Assembly (NCBI RefSeq): GCF_029784155.1
Contig: NC_073693.1
Span: forward strand, 158,477,519 to 158,541,518
Length of the DNA stretch: 64,000 nucleotides
From: Uranotaenia lowii
Taxonomy: Eukaryota > Arthropoda > Insecta > Diptera > Culicidae
Direction: 5' to 3'
Each line of letters begins with the position of its first letter. The first letter of the stretch is position 1. The notes beneath the pieces are model-generated. The model made no database searches and was not told the origin of the DNA. It saw nothing but the letters and a program-made list of their open reading frames with translations. Below, piece after piece: positions 45,543 to 57,400 of this stretch. The position numbers were made by a program, and so were the translations under genes.

Positions 45543-45737
45543 GCTGGAAAGAAAAGAGAAAATATGAACAAAAGAAAATGAAAATAATTTTAGCACTGAA
45601 AAGTGCTGATTGAAATACAGGTAAGGAAAAAATAAATAATGTTAAAATGTTCCTGCAGGTACACAGCAACGATACGATGCTCCGGCGTACGTGTTGACGG
45701 CTCAACGGTACAGATGGAAGTGATCAACCTGTTGTTT

Positions 45738-46458
45738 ATTTGTCCAAAATACCGAGTACTTTTGCGCGTCTTCGGAACTTTTTTAGCTGATACCATTTAA
45801 GCGTTAATCATTCCCTCACACAAAATCCTATGTAACTAACGGACATTTTTGATCGAGCTTACCAAAAAAGAACAGCGTTACACTTTTCACCTTCCCAAAG
45901 ACGCCATTTTCCCTGTTATGAATTCACTTAATTACCACTAATTTCCTGTTTGGGAGCGTAAACTACCTAAAACTGTGCCATTGTCGTGACTGATGGCCTC
46001 CCGGCACCGATAAACCATATTTTTAACCATAACCTTTTTTATAAATCCTCAAACTTAAGAAACGCGCCTGTCGACTATCATCTAATACAATCTTGTACAA
46101 ACTGAACCTTCCAACGAGCATCGTTTTGCACGAGCCTCTTTTGTTTTCTCTTTCTTTCGCTTGTACGTACTCATATAGGTATTCAGTCAAGGTTATATTT
46201 CTATATCCCTTTATTTTCCTCTCATTTTATCGTTTGCATATTTTACACTGATATAAATAATCAAATCGTTGTTATTCAGAATGCAACATATATTTTTGAA
46301 TCAAATATGATTATTCATTATTCATCTTCACTACACACAGTTGTCCAGGACGGAACTTTATCGTAACAAAATTATTTACGAAGATATAAGAGATAGACAA
46401 ATGGTGTCTTGGGCAAAAATGCTTATCAAACCATGTGCTTTAATATTCTTAAATCATA
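45738..46458. other. No gene seen
   Basis: AT-rich spacer between the Juan-like element and the foldback element. No open frame of interest and no repeat recognised. Confidence 0.5.
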
Positions 46459-46460
46459 TA

Positions 46461-47315
46461 TTAGGGTGTGTCATTTTTGCATGATTAACACATAAAAACT
46501 TTTGTCAGTGAACAGATAGAGCCAAACTGTTTTCCACAAAATTGTAAACAACGGTCTTTGATGGAACGTTACCGAAAACACTACATACATATGACATTTT
46601 CTATGCGAGTTATGATTTTTTCAATATTAAAATGTTAGGGGGTGTCGAAAAAAAACAGTATTCTGGCTCTAACTTTTGTGAATGAACTCATACAACAAAA
46701 ATGTCTTCTAGGCACTTATATAAAATAAAAATTCGAATTTTTTTTTTCTCAGAGCGCAAACTTGTATCTGGAGGCGTTCATTAGTTATAAGGGATTTTTT
46801 TAAGAAAAAACTTTTACTTTTTAAATTGTCATTTCTCGGATTTATTTTTATTTTTTGCAAATTTGACTGAATTGAGAAAAATGTACTAAATCGTATTTAA
46901 GCATCGCAATGGGCTTAGACAATAACAAAACGATGAAAATTCGACTTTTGCATGAGAAATGCGGATGTTCTCTGTGTGAATTTGTTCCGAAAATAAGCAA
47001 ATTTTGGAATTTTTTCTCGAGTTTAAAAAACAACCTTATGTGCGCATTTGTATTTTATACAAATGTCTAGAAGACATTTTTGTTGAATGAGTTCATTCAC
47101 AAAAGTCAGAACCAGAATACTATTTTTTCGACACACCCTAACATTTTAATATTGAAAAAATCATAGCTCGCTTAGGAAACGTCATATGTCTGTAGTGTTT
47201 TCGGTAAAGTTGCATCGAAGACCGTTGACTACAATTTTTTCGAAGACAGTTTGGCTCTATCTGTTCACTGACAAAAGTTTTTATGTGTTAATCATGCAAA
47301 AATGACGCACCCTAA
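46461..47315. mobile_element. Foldback MITE with ~260-bp arms
   Basis: The ends TTAGGGTGTGTCATTTTTGC and the reverse complement of TTAGGGTGCGTCATTTTTGC begin arms that remain complementary through GAACAGATAGAGCCAAACTG and GTGAATGAACTCAT to about 46735 and 47060. TA lies outside both ends (46459-46460, 47316-47317). The arms differ by scattered substitutions, so it is not young. Non-coding. Confidence 0.9.
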
Positions 47316-47317
47316 TA

Positions 47318-47720
47318 CACTGCCGGCCAAAAGTTTGGGATCACCCGCTAAAAAACATGCTAATTTTGATCGTTCATATCTCAGCCGTCTTAGGACATAC
47401 TGCAAATCTTCTGATCTTATTTGAAAGATAATGAGCAATAGCTATTTCGGAGGTATTTTGCCCAGAAATAATGTTTTAGTTTTGCACCTAAAACTTAACC
47501 TTAAGTTTGAACATTTTCATAAAATCGCACTCAATATTCAAAGCCGATCATCTCGCGATTGGGTGGACCAAATTTCAAAATTTGAGTTGCATTAGAATCC
47601 TTATTCTATACTTCTCAAAACACAATCAAAAAATTTTGTGCGAAAATTTAAGAATGTACTTTTAATTAATAAAATAGACACTTAAGTTATCGTCCAAAAG
47701 TTTGGGATCACCCCTAGTAT
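47318..47720 (+). mobile_element. Tc1-like element left end
   Basis: CACTGCCGGCCAAAAGTTTG GGATCACCC at 47318 is the characteristic end of Tc1-like transposons. A second, direct copy (CCAAAAGTTTGGGATCACCC) lies at about 47696-47715, reproducing the inverted-repeat/direct-repeat layout in which each end holds two transposase sites. It shares its outer TA with the foldback element. No matching right end was recognised. Confidence 0.75.
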
Positions 47721-48505
47721 GGTGTATCGACCACATCTACTTCACTTGAGCATTCACATCTACTTCACATTCCCTTCTCCGAAAAAATCTATTGCGGATT
47801 GCGATGAGGAGAAATCTAAGAGCTAACAAAGCTTGTTCATGGTACGTTCACGAGAAAAGGCGCTGCTCTCCGAGCTAGAGGTGTCCTGATTTTTGAAAAT
47901 TTGTTCTGATTTTCGAGAGTCCGCCCTAGTTTTTCAAAACTTTCAAATTGTCTTGATTCTTGAAAAAAAAAATGTAGTTAAATGATGAGAACGTCAAACA
48001 AATCTGTAATAAAACTTTTAAACCGATGGTTATCTTCGGTTCAGATGACATTTGAACGGTGCTTCTCTATATAAACTTCAAGTTAGCTAAGAAGTTCATT
48101 TCTTCTGTTGCATAAATGAAGGCGTCTACAGCACCGTTATTTCGCCTTCATTTATACACTCTAAGAAGAGCTGCATTTCATTTCCACCAATCTTTACCTG
48201 TCCTGATAAATCCTGTTTTTTTTCCGGAAACCACCTGGCAACGTAGGGGGGGGGGGGGGGGGGAAGTAATTGTTGTTATTTTTGTATGTTGTGTGGTAGG
48301 AGTCTAAATCTAGCGTGAGCTTTCATTATGTCGTATGAAACATCTTAAGAATTCACATAAACCTGCTGCAAGAGTTATCAAAACAACTTTAAAATTTGTA
48401 TTTCACATAGAAACTAAGGAGTGTATCGAAAATTAAATATAAACATATTTGGGCCTTTTACTTACTAACGCGTGAACGCGCACAACTGTGCTCACCTGTA
48501 TGTAG
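47721..48505. other. No gene seen; poly-G run
   Basis: Possible interior of the Tc1-like element, but without recognisable coding sequence. A run of 18 G lies at 48246-48263. Confidence 0.45.
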
Positions 48506-48509
48506 CATC

Positions 48510-48690
48510 TTGTTCCGTAAGGTAATCAACCTCATCAACCGGAATCGATTGATGTCCATACGGGATTTGGCGAAAAAAAGCTGGGACATCGATCGGAATA
48601 GTACAGCGGATCAAGAAGCGGAACAACCTGAAGGCATGCAAGAAGCAAAAAGTGTCCAAACAAATGGCTGAACAAAACCCAGCAAACATT
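48510..48690 (+). pseudogene. Tc1/mariner transposase N-terminal relic
   Basis: Translation in two frames, linked by one extra A in an A run, gives MSIRDLAKK then GTSIGIVQRIKKRNNLKAC and KKQKVSKQMAEQ. This is the helix-turn-helix DNA-binding region of an ITmD37E/mariner-type transposase as I remember it. A SINE (48700-48888) interrupts it. Sequence after the SINE (48897 on) may continue the gene but is too decayed to assign. Confidence 0.6.
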
Positions 48691-48699
48691 TAAGGAGGT

Positions 48700-48888
48700 G
48701 TGATATAGCTCAGTTGGCAAGTCTGTTGTCTCCTGAGCCGATGTCCGCGAGTTCGAGCCCAAGAGCAAACATCGAACACAGTTGTACCGGATAAGTTTTT
48801 CAATAACGATCCGCCAACTGCACCGTTGATAAAGTCGCGAATGCCATAAAGATGGTAAAATGACTATAATCGAAACAAAAAAAAAATA
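48700..48888 (+). mobile_element. tRNA-derived SINE, copy 2
   Basis: GATATAGCTCAGTTGGCAAG, the B box GAGTTCGAGCCC and an A-rich tail (48876-48888) match copy 1 at 13467-13657 nearly throughout. The duplication AAGGAGGT flanks it (48692-48699 and 48889-48896). It inserted into a mariner relic. The 3' half after the tRNA-like part (GTTGTACCGGATAAGTTTTT onward) is shared between copies and defines the family. Confidence 0.9.
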
Positions 48889-48896
48889 AAGGAGGT

Positions 48897-49227
48897 ATAT
48901 GGCAGGAGCAACAAGAATTATTCAAACAATTATACCAGATGAAAAGATTGTATTAAACTTACCAAAATATCATATAGCTACACCCAAAATTCAGCCTCTG
49001 TGCCAATGGCGTGTAGTCAATTTCATAGCATCATTGGTACAAGAAGATAACGCGACCGGCACTGATTCGATTTGCGCCCACCGGCATTAACCTCCCAGCG
49101 CAACCGAATTGCGTATGTCTGAATGAAACAAAATAAAAACGTTTTCGCGTCCCTCCCCATCGCATCACAAGCCGAAGAAGGATGGAAATAAATACCGGCC
49201 AACACCAGGCAGCCAGCGAACCGAGCA
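48897..49227. other. No gene seen
   Basis: Possible continuation of the mariner relic at the left, otherwise unrecognised. Confidence 0.4.
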
Positions 49228-49375
49228 CTGTGCGTGTGAATGTAGCAAAAGCAACAACAAAAACATCCTTCTAATTCAATCAACCGGCAAACACGGCTAA
49301 GCTGTGCGTGTGTATGTAGCAAAAGCAACAACAAAAACATTCCTTCAATTCACCGGCAAACAACATCGGCCAAGT
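49228..49375. repeat. Two-copy 74-bp tandem duplication
   Basis: CTGTGCGTGTGAATGTAGCA at 49228 and CTGTGCGTGTGTATGTAGCA at 49302 each start a unit containing AAAAGCAACAACAAAAACAT and ending in ACCGGCAAAC. Few differences separate them. Confidence 0.85.
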
Positions 49376-49462
49376 AAGCAAAGCACAGTTCTCATTCAAT
49401 GGGTTTCCCGTTCCTTCACTCCCGTTCCCTTTCCCGTTTCCATCTTAAGACAAAGGAATGCA

Positions 49463-49885
49463 TTGAAAGGAGGCCAAACGCCGGGAAGCCGCCGTTGTAT
49501 GTTTTTTGTGATTGATCGGTAACAGAAAGCTTATGACAAATATACCTCGTCCTGCATGAAGCTCGAATAGTACACTGGTTAGAATGTCGGACTGGAAAGA
49601 CGATACAATTGGTGATGTGAGTTCGATTCTCACTACAGCGCTGTGGTTTTAATTTTTATTTTCTTGTTTCTGGGTTGAATTATCCAATAGGAAGGAAATC
49701 CCATAAAATGTTTTTCTTGTTTCGCTTGAATGTAGTGGTCATCATTTTGGTTGGGAGCCGAGTCCTTATGCCAGTTACGGTTTTTCAAACATACCGTCTT
49801 CGGCACAGTGCACATTTCAAAGCATTATCGGCACAAAGATTTGCTAAAAAGGCATTAGATTTTTGCAACCTCTTCTATGGGTGTA
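49463..49885 (+). repeat. Dispersed repeat with internal tRNA-like boxes, copy 2
   Basis: Matches 36434-36853. TACACTGGTTAGAATGTCGG and the B box GAGTTCGATTCTCA (near 49619-49632) are better preserved here than in copy 1. Shared phrases after the tRNA-like part include TGAATTATCCAATAGGAA and ACCGTCTTCGGCACAGTGCA. No flanking duplication was identified. Confidence 0.75.
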
Positions 49886-49994
49886 CAAAGGTGGAGGCGA
49901 TATATCTACAATGACAAGATTCCAACGATTCGATTTCCCCACAAAATGCAAAATATACGATTTTAAGTAATTTGAGTAAATCGGAAAAAAATTT

Positions 49995-50062
49995 CCCCGA
50001 CCGAGATTTGAACTCCAGTCCTCCGAGTTCTCACAGTCCGGTAACTTACCACAATGTCAACT
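49995..50062 (-). repeat. tRNA-derived sequence (degenerate)
   Basis: On the minus strand TGTGGTAAGTTACCGG (complement of 50038-50053) and GAGTTCAAATCTC (complement of 50003-50015) fit A and B boxes at tRNA spacing. The flanks do not form an acceptor stem. Probably a SINE head. Confidence 0.5.
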
Positions 50063-50384
50063 CATCAGTTGATAAGATCCACTCTATAGCTCTATAGGTG
50101 AGATTTTCTTTTTACGAACCGGTCAAAGGAAGAAAGGGAGAGATCGGATAGAGTTTCAATTGATGGACCGCCCATTTATCGTAAATCAGTTCACTCAAAT
50201 CTTAAATGTCGAATTAGCATATTCCCAACTTTTTGGAGACATATTTACGTATTGACTAAACTGCTATCCGACTCAACTATTTTTGGGCAAAGCTTGTCGT
50301 AAATGAAAGATAGAAAATCACTCAATACCAACTTGTTTACGATGGTTATTGAAAATGTCTTAATATTCGACTGAAATCACGTCA

Positions 50385-50540
50385 CGAGCCAAAACCAGAG
50401 CCCGGAAGCTGTATCATCGGATTTAGCAGAAGCCAGATGCGTGCATTCTCATGGACGATGAAACCTATGTAAAAGTGGAAAAATTTGGCCAGAAAGTGCT
50501 TGTGTGGCAGGCAATCTGCTCCTGCGGATTGAAGTAGGCA
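50385..50540 (+). pseudogene. ITmD37E-like transposase fragment
   Basis: Encodes AKTRARKLYHRI, stop, then KPDACILMDDETYVKVEKFG and QKVLVWQAICSCG before another stop. MDDETY holds the first catalytic Asp, which is lost from the 37540-38340 relic. The two relics are therefore separate, independently decayed copies of one family. Confidence 0.75.
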
Positions 50541-52827
50541 AGTTGAAGGTGTATCACTGCCTGGCTAGGGTATTGGTGTCTGCTAGCCGTCACGAAGAAT
50601 GTCTACCTTAACTGGTGTACCCAGCCGTGCGCCGGTGTGTCACGGGGATCGGCTTAGAGCGACTTCCCCTGGAGTGGCCACAGTGGACTTTTGGAGAAAT
50701 CTGTCGAGAAAATATGCGGTGTTTTACGCTGCGCGAGACTCGTGCGGTTTTCCCCACAACATACCTTTTTGGTCGATTTATTCTCGTAGAACTTTTGCCA
50801 CTGCACTACCACTATCCTATGCTTTCTAGATCTAGGCTAATCGAGAGAAGTTAATTAATTAAAGGCACTGATAAAGGAAACTACAAGTGTTCAAAGTTAC
50901 CAAGTCTGAATGTTCTTTGACGGCAAAAGATAACCGATCTTTCCTACGCTAATCACCGGGAATAAATGGGTCGGGAGATCTTTTCGTCATCTGGCTTACT
51001 GGATTAGTTTAACTTCGTGACCGGCACTACCCGATCCGACTATGTCGAATCGCGAAGTTAAACAATTAATCCTCTCTCGCGAATTCTCGGATAGCCCTTG
51101 TCTTCCCCTTCCAAATCCGAAATTAGAAACCAATCTTTTTCTTCCCCAAACTTTTAGGTTCACAACGCATCCCGAAGGAGGTCATTCACCTGATGCAAAC
51201 AAAGTCTGCCGTCGGTGGTCTACGGAAAACGGCGTCTCAAGCCACACGTTTAAAGTTGGCAGTGTGTTGGTTGATCTAAAGCCTTCAACAGCGTGTTAAT
51301 GGTTTTGATGATTGTTCGTCTAGGGTGGCGCTTGAAATATGAAGTCGAAATGTTTTCGCTTTAGGAATAAAATAATTTAATTAACGCTTATTTATTTTGG
51401 TTAAACTATTAAGGATATAATTATATGAATATTTACAGTCGTTTATCTCAAATCAATGTGTTTTTTATATTGGTCTTACAAAGAAAAGGTTTTGCCTTAT
51501 TAACCCGTAACACCTCTGCGTCCCCTTTTTCTCTCAGCTTTCGGTACAGCCACGATTTCGGAATTTTTATTGGAATTCGACGATTCTCAATTGTTGTTGG
51601 AGTTCGACGATCTAGCTTTAGCGCTTGAAGGGTCTCGAGCTCGCAAAAAACGTCCCTATGGTGTAGGTTGAACAAAGTGTTTAAGGCCACAAATATGAGT
51701 TTGTGATTTTTAATTTATTCGCGGGGAAGGCTAAGTTTGCAGCTCGGGACGATGGCTCTAGGGCGGTAGACGGTAGATATCCGGTGTTCTAGTTGAAGTT
51801 TACGCAGAAAATCTTATTATAGAATGTTTCATTTCGTGAACGGTGAACGTTCAGTGTTCAAGCTGTAGTTAGAAATTTCAGTTAATTAATTGAAATTTTT
51901 TATGAGTAAATCGAAAAGTTCCATGTTTTCAATCGCTGGTCCCTTTTCGTCGCGTAGATCTTTGCGATCACCATCCAATTTTGATTTGATTTGAAATTTG
52001 TTTATTTGAAGGGTGCCGTGCGCTATTCTGATTAAGTACCCTTGATTACCATCCGATCATCAAGGTTTTGTTTATGAAACACTATAAAAATCGATCGTAT
52101 TCATTTGTATCCAAGCGAGATACATCTATTTTCCTTCGCCATGTCTGTTAGTTTTTATATGTAAAACAGCGCAATGAGCTATAGAACTTTAATTTGGAAG
52201 ATGATTTGGTTTATTGAACAATCTGTCATTCTAAAATATTTGGAATGAAGTTTTTTATTAGGCACTAAATTAGAGGCGTGTTTTGTTTCATAGTTACCCA
52301 TGGGAAAAGCTGTCAAACAATTATAATGAAGCATTCCAAGATTTTTATATCTATAAATATAAGATTTTTTTTTCAGAAATGGCAAGGACTCGATTCATCA
52401 TTATCCACTTACAATAAAAAATTAACGTTTGAATCAAACGTATTCCGAAATAACAGTACATAAATGACAGCTAATTCAAATTCTCGATTTTTTCCCACAC
52501 GAATCTGTAGAATCTAGATGTAGAGCAAAGTTAAATGTCTCAAAAAAATACAAAGTAGGTAGTTTAAAAAAAATCTTTGATTGAGAATAAATCTGGATGG
52601 ATCTGAGGGTCATCTGACAATATCCGGGCAAAACCAGGCTTTTCATTCTGAATTTATCCGAAAAAATTCAAGAGAAAGAGGCGGAAAGAAAATTTATTCA
52701 AATTAAAATGTTCAGCGTCAAAATTGTTGTTAAAACTATGGTATGAGAATTTCTCTTATTTTTATTTTCATGAAAATAATTCTCAGGAAGTGATATGAGC
52801 TAAATGACAAAAAAAAATGATAAAAAC
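50541..52827. other. Intergenic, no gene supported
   Basis: Only short unrecognised open frames (for example 51042-51299, plus). No inverted or tandem repeat structure was found. Confidence 0.45.
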
Positions 52828-52829
52828 TA

Positions 52830-53568
52830 CACGCTTCTTTATTTTAACTCAAAATTAAGTACGACCGAGGTTCAAAACATAGCTCGATTCTATGAACTTA
52901 AAGTTAAGTACCCTTTTTCCTCCTTGCGATGGTTCAAAACGGAGTTCTAACTGCGAACTCAAAATTGATCCCTTTCTTTCCTTCGGCGAGGGATCAAAGC
53001 TGAGTTCGACCTTATGAACCAAAAATTGAACTTTTTTTGTTGGAGTGAAAACACAGCGAGTTCACTTCGAACCGGAACAGCAACCAACGATCACGACGCA
53101 AAGTTTTGCCGTTCCGGAACAATTACCGGAAGACTGTGAAGGATCTTCATAATGGAATGTCCATCGTGTCAGCGTAAAATTCTGTCCGTCATTGTCATCA
53201 TAAATATGGTAAGCGGCTTGGAATGCCCGGAAACTTCCGGATGTTATATACTTTCCGTGGGAAGTAACATCCGGAAGTTTTCTTTGGCCGGGAGTGTCAA
53301 AACTTTCCACCGTTCTGTAATTGCAATGCAATGTACCGGAACAGCAACATCCGGGTACAAATTTTTTTAACCATCCTTTAATTCGCTGAAAATAAACAAC
53401 CCTCCAATAAAAAGGATAAATTTGAGTTCGGCTGCCGAACTTTGTATTGAGTATGCCTATCAGAACATAGTTTTGCGTTTGCCCAGTCAAACTCAAAGTT
53501 GAGGGCTGCTACTGAAGTGCTGTTTTGAACCAAAATTACTTAATTTTGAGATTAAAAAAAGGAGCGTG
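52830..53568. mobile_element. TA-flanked inverted-repeat element
   Basis: The ends CACGCTTCTTTATTTTAACT and the reverse complement of CACGCTCCTTTTTTTAATCT are followed on both sides by CAAAATTAAGTA. TA lies outside (52828-52829, 53569-53570). Inside, segments such as GAGTTCGACC and AACTCAAA recur, and a palindrome built on AACATCCGGAAGTTTTC lies near 53229-53282. It is 739 bp; two small open frames are artefacts of the inverted segments. Confidence 0.82.
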
Positions 53569-53570
53569 TA

Positions 53571-54257
53571 TGGCAAAATCTAGCAAGGTCGAGATACAGA
53601 GATATCCTATCTAAAAATCTAAAAATTTCGTTTTTTTATTTCCTAGATCGAAGTTATGATTTAAAAAACGCAATTCCAGAGGTATAAGAATAGTTCAGAA
53701 AATTTGGCTTTCCAATTTATGATGACAACTTGTATCCACTACACTTAATTCACAAAATATGACTAGAAGGGCATAGTCCGATAGTGATAAAAGGGAAACG
53801 AAATCTTCGCGTTTGGTAAAACATTCCGAAAATAGCAGGAAAACTACTGTACGCAGATATAAAGCTACGTGGACCATCTTCTACTCTTGAAAATGCTTGC
53901 GAATACTTGCGAATGCTGCTGCTGCGCTCTTATTTTGTTGAAACGCAGTCAGTGGTTAAAAGTCATAAATACCAGCAGGTGCCGCCGTTCGCAATTCGAA
54001 AAGGGAACCATTATTGGCGAAAGAATGAAGTCATTTTGCCATTTGCGGTATACCGTTGCACCTAATTGAATGCAAGGAATGCGAGCTCGCACCGGGTTCT
54101 TTATGGTAATGAAGAGTGTGGTTTTTGGTTAATTGAATGCCGTTGTCGTTCTGCATGCGCGAAAATTTTTAATGGATTGTTAGGAACAATTGAGATTAAC
54201 GGAAACGGCGCATTATCGGCTCTTGTATGTTTAATTATTAACGAACCAAAAGTTGGG
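53571..54257. other. No gene seen
   Basis: No supported gene or repeat between two transposable elements. Confidence 0.45.
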
Positions 54258-54470
54258 TACCGTCAACAGGGGCATAATGCAACACATTTCAACTTCAATG
54301 GCTTCTAAAAACTTAAAGTCCGCAGATAATCATACCGCTTGCACATCAAAAGTTTTAAGGTTGGTGGGGCATCAAATTGACGTAGTCAGAAAATTTGAAA
54401 TTTTCAAATTGACAAAAACATGCTTTCTTCACCCTACTAAGAAAAAGGGGTAAGTTGCAAAAAACTTTGT

Positions 54471-57400
54471 TAGTTAGTTAATGATCCCGCGCCGATCCTC
54501 CGGTGCATAGGGCCGTGGTAAAAGACCTCCACTGTTAACGATCCGGAGCCAGCGTCTTCACCTGGTCCCAGTCAAGTTTCTCGTCGACAGTTCGGATTTC
54601 AGCGGCTAGGTTTCGCCGCCACGAATTTCTGGGTCTGCCTCTTCTTCGATGACCTTCTGGATTCCAATCTAGCGCCTCTCTGCAAATCTCGTTTTCATCT
54701 TTTCGCAGCGTGTGCTCAATCCATCTTCACTTACGTTCCCGAATCTCGATTTCTAGCGCCTTTTGATGACACCGGCGATGTAGTTCCTCATTCGAGATCC
54801 AGTTGCCAGGCCACCAAGCGCGGATGATATTCCGCAGGCAGCGGTTTACAAATACTTGCAGTTTTCGCGTCGTTACCGCATATGTGCACCAAGTTTCGCA
54901 CCCGTACAGCAATACGGATTTGACGTTTGAGTTGAAGATTCGGATTTTTGTTCGTAGAGAGATCTGGCGTGACCGCCAGATGTTTCGGAGACTCGCAAAT
55001 GCAAATCGGGCCTTTCTGATCCGTGTTTCGATGTCTTTTCTGGTACCACCATCAGGCGTAATCTGGCTACCAAGATACTGGAAGCACTCCACTTTCTCAA
55101 CTTGTTGCCCAGCTACCATGAAACTGGAGGGATTTCCTGTGTTGATCTCCATCGACTTGGTCTTTCCGACATTGACTTTGAGACCTGCTGCCTTGGAACT
55201 TTCGGTGAGGTCGTCGTGTTTGCTCTGCATATCTGGTTGTGTTTGGGCGAACAAAACAATATCGTCAGCCAGGTCAAGGTCGTTCAGTTGCTCCATTGTT
55301 GAAGGATTCCACGGCAATCCTCGGTTCGGTGCACAGTCAATCGATCCAATCAGAATCTCATCCATTACGATTAGAAAAAGTAGCGGTGATAGAATACATC
55401 CTTGTCTCACTCCAGCAGTTACCGGGATTGGTTCGGACAAGACACCGTCGTGCAAGACCTTGCACGAAAATGCCTCATACTGTGCTTCGATGAGATGGAC
55501 TAGTTTCTCTGGGACCCCTCGTCGCCTTAGAGCCGCCCAGATGTTTTCATGGTTAAGTCGGTCGAATGCTTTTTCGAAATCAACGAACACCAGCAGAAGA
55601 GATTCCTGGAATTCGTTGATTTGTTCCAGTATGATTCGTAGCGTTGTGATGTGGCCCACACATGATCGTCGAGATCGGAATCCAGCTTGTTGCCGTCGGA
55701 GTGTTGCGTCTATTTTCTCCTGGATCCTGTTCAGAATCACTTTGCAGAGTACTTTGAGGGTTGTACAGATCAACGTTATGCCTCGCCAGTTACCGCACTC
55801 TGTCAGGTCTCCTTTCTTCGGGACCTTTACGAGGATACCCTGCATCCAGTCGGCCGGGAATGTTGCAGTATCCCAGATGTCAGCGAAAAGACGGTGCAAC
55901 ATCAGCACAAAGGCAAGGTCGGCTTTCAGCATTTCAGCAGGGATGCAATCGATCCCAGGTGCTTTGTTGGATTTCATGTTTTTGATTGCCGCTTCTATTT
56001 CAGCCAGCGAAGGCGCTTCCGAGTTGACGCCATTTATGCGACTTACTGTTGGCGCTTCGAGCTGCAGATTCTGTTGGCCATCGCTATTCGTGACTCGGAA
56101 GAGTTGTTCGAAGTGCTCAGTCCATCGTTTGAGCTGATCTGTTCGATCGGTCAATAACTGACCTGCTCGGTCTTTTAGCGGCATTCTTGCATTAGTCCTT
56201 GCACCACTGAGGCGGCGAGAAATGTCATAAAGTAATCGGATATCTCCATTGGCGGCGGCTCTTTCTCCCTCTTCGGCTTGGGAGTTTGTCCAGGCTCTCT
56301 TGTCTCGTCTACAAGCTCGTTTAACTGCCTTTTCCAGCTCCGCATATCGTAAGCGGGCGGCTGCTTTGGCTGACCCGGTACATGCCTGCTCAATTCCGAC
56401 TTTCGTCTTTCTCCGATCATCGACCATCCTCCAAGTTTCATCCGACATCCATTCACTCCGAGAGTACCATGGCTCGTCGTGATAAAGGCATTCTTGATTC
56501 CACACCACTGTTCTTCGACTGTTCCGTCTGTCGGCAGCTCCGAGGCTCGGGATTCTAGCTGTTCAACGTATGCCCTTTTCACCTCTGGATTCTCCAACCG
56601 GCGGACGTCGTATCGACACCCGACTTTCTCCTCGCGCCGTTGGACACGCGCAACTCTCAGTCGTATGATGCATGGTCAGATGCAATGTCTGCGCTTCGCT
56701 TGTTGTGGACATCAAGAAGGCTCCTTCTCCATTTTCGGCTGATGCAGATGTGGTCAATTTGATTTTCTGTTCGGCCATCTCGGGATACCCAAGTGACCTT
56801 ATGTGCTGGTCGATGGGGGAAGAGCGATCCACCGATCACCATGTTGTTGTTGCCACAAAATTCTACAAACAGCTCTCCGTTTTCGCTCATCTGTCCTAGA
56901 CCATGGCGCCCCATGATGCGCTCAAGGTCCTGATTGTCGGAGCCAATCTTTGCGTTGAAGTCGCCCAAATGGATTTGAATGTCACCCTTCGGAATTTTCT
57001 CTACCACGCTGTTCAGTTGACTGTAAAACTGCTCTTTCTCCTGCAAGTCGGCAACGTCAGTTGGCGCATAACACTGGACCATTGTAAGGTTTCTAACCCG
57101 TGTTCTAAATCTGGCTACGATTATTCTTTCGTTTATCGGTTCCCATCTAATGAGGGCCGCGTAGGCCTGCGGGCTTAACAGGAAACCAACTCCTCGTTCC
57201 CGAGTAGCATGTTCTCCTCGTATGCCAGAGTAAAGCAGGACTTGCCCGGATTGTGTCTTGTGTTCTCCAGTATTAGGCCAACGGACTTCGCTCAGTCCCA
57301 GAATTTCAAGCTTGAGGCGGCTAGCCTCTCTAGCAAGTTGTTCCAGTTTGCCTTGTTGGGCAAGGGTTAAAACATTCCAAGTTCCAATTCGTGTCCGTGT

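Larger units (their letters stand above)
41226..45723 (-). mobile_element. Full-length Juan-like (Jockey clade) retrotransposon
   Basis: The element carries two overlapping ORFs on the minus strand and a poly(A) tail (T run at 41226-41240). It is flanked by the 14-bp duplication TCAACCTGTTGTTT (41212-41225 and 45724-45737). The duplication and intact ORFs show a complete, recent insertion by target-primed reverse transcription. The Juan identification (Juan-A of Aedes aegypti is the closest I recall) rests on the protein sequence and its Jockey-type layout. Confidence 0.93.

Noticed and set aside
54803..56137. 444-codon open frame on the plus strand
   Set aside because: It lies antisense to the RTE reverse transcriptase, has no recognisable domain, and is a by-product of codon bias in the real minus-strand gene.
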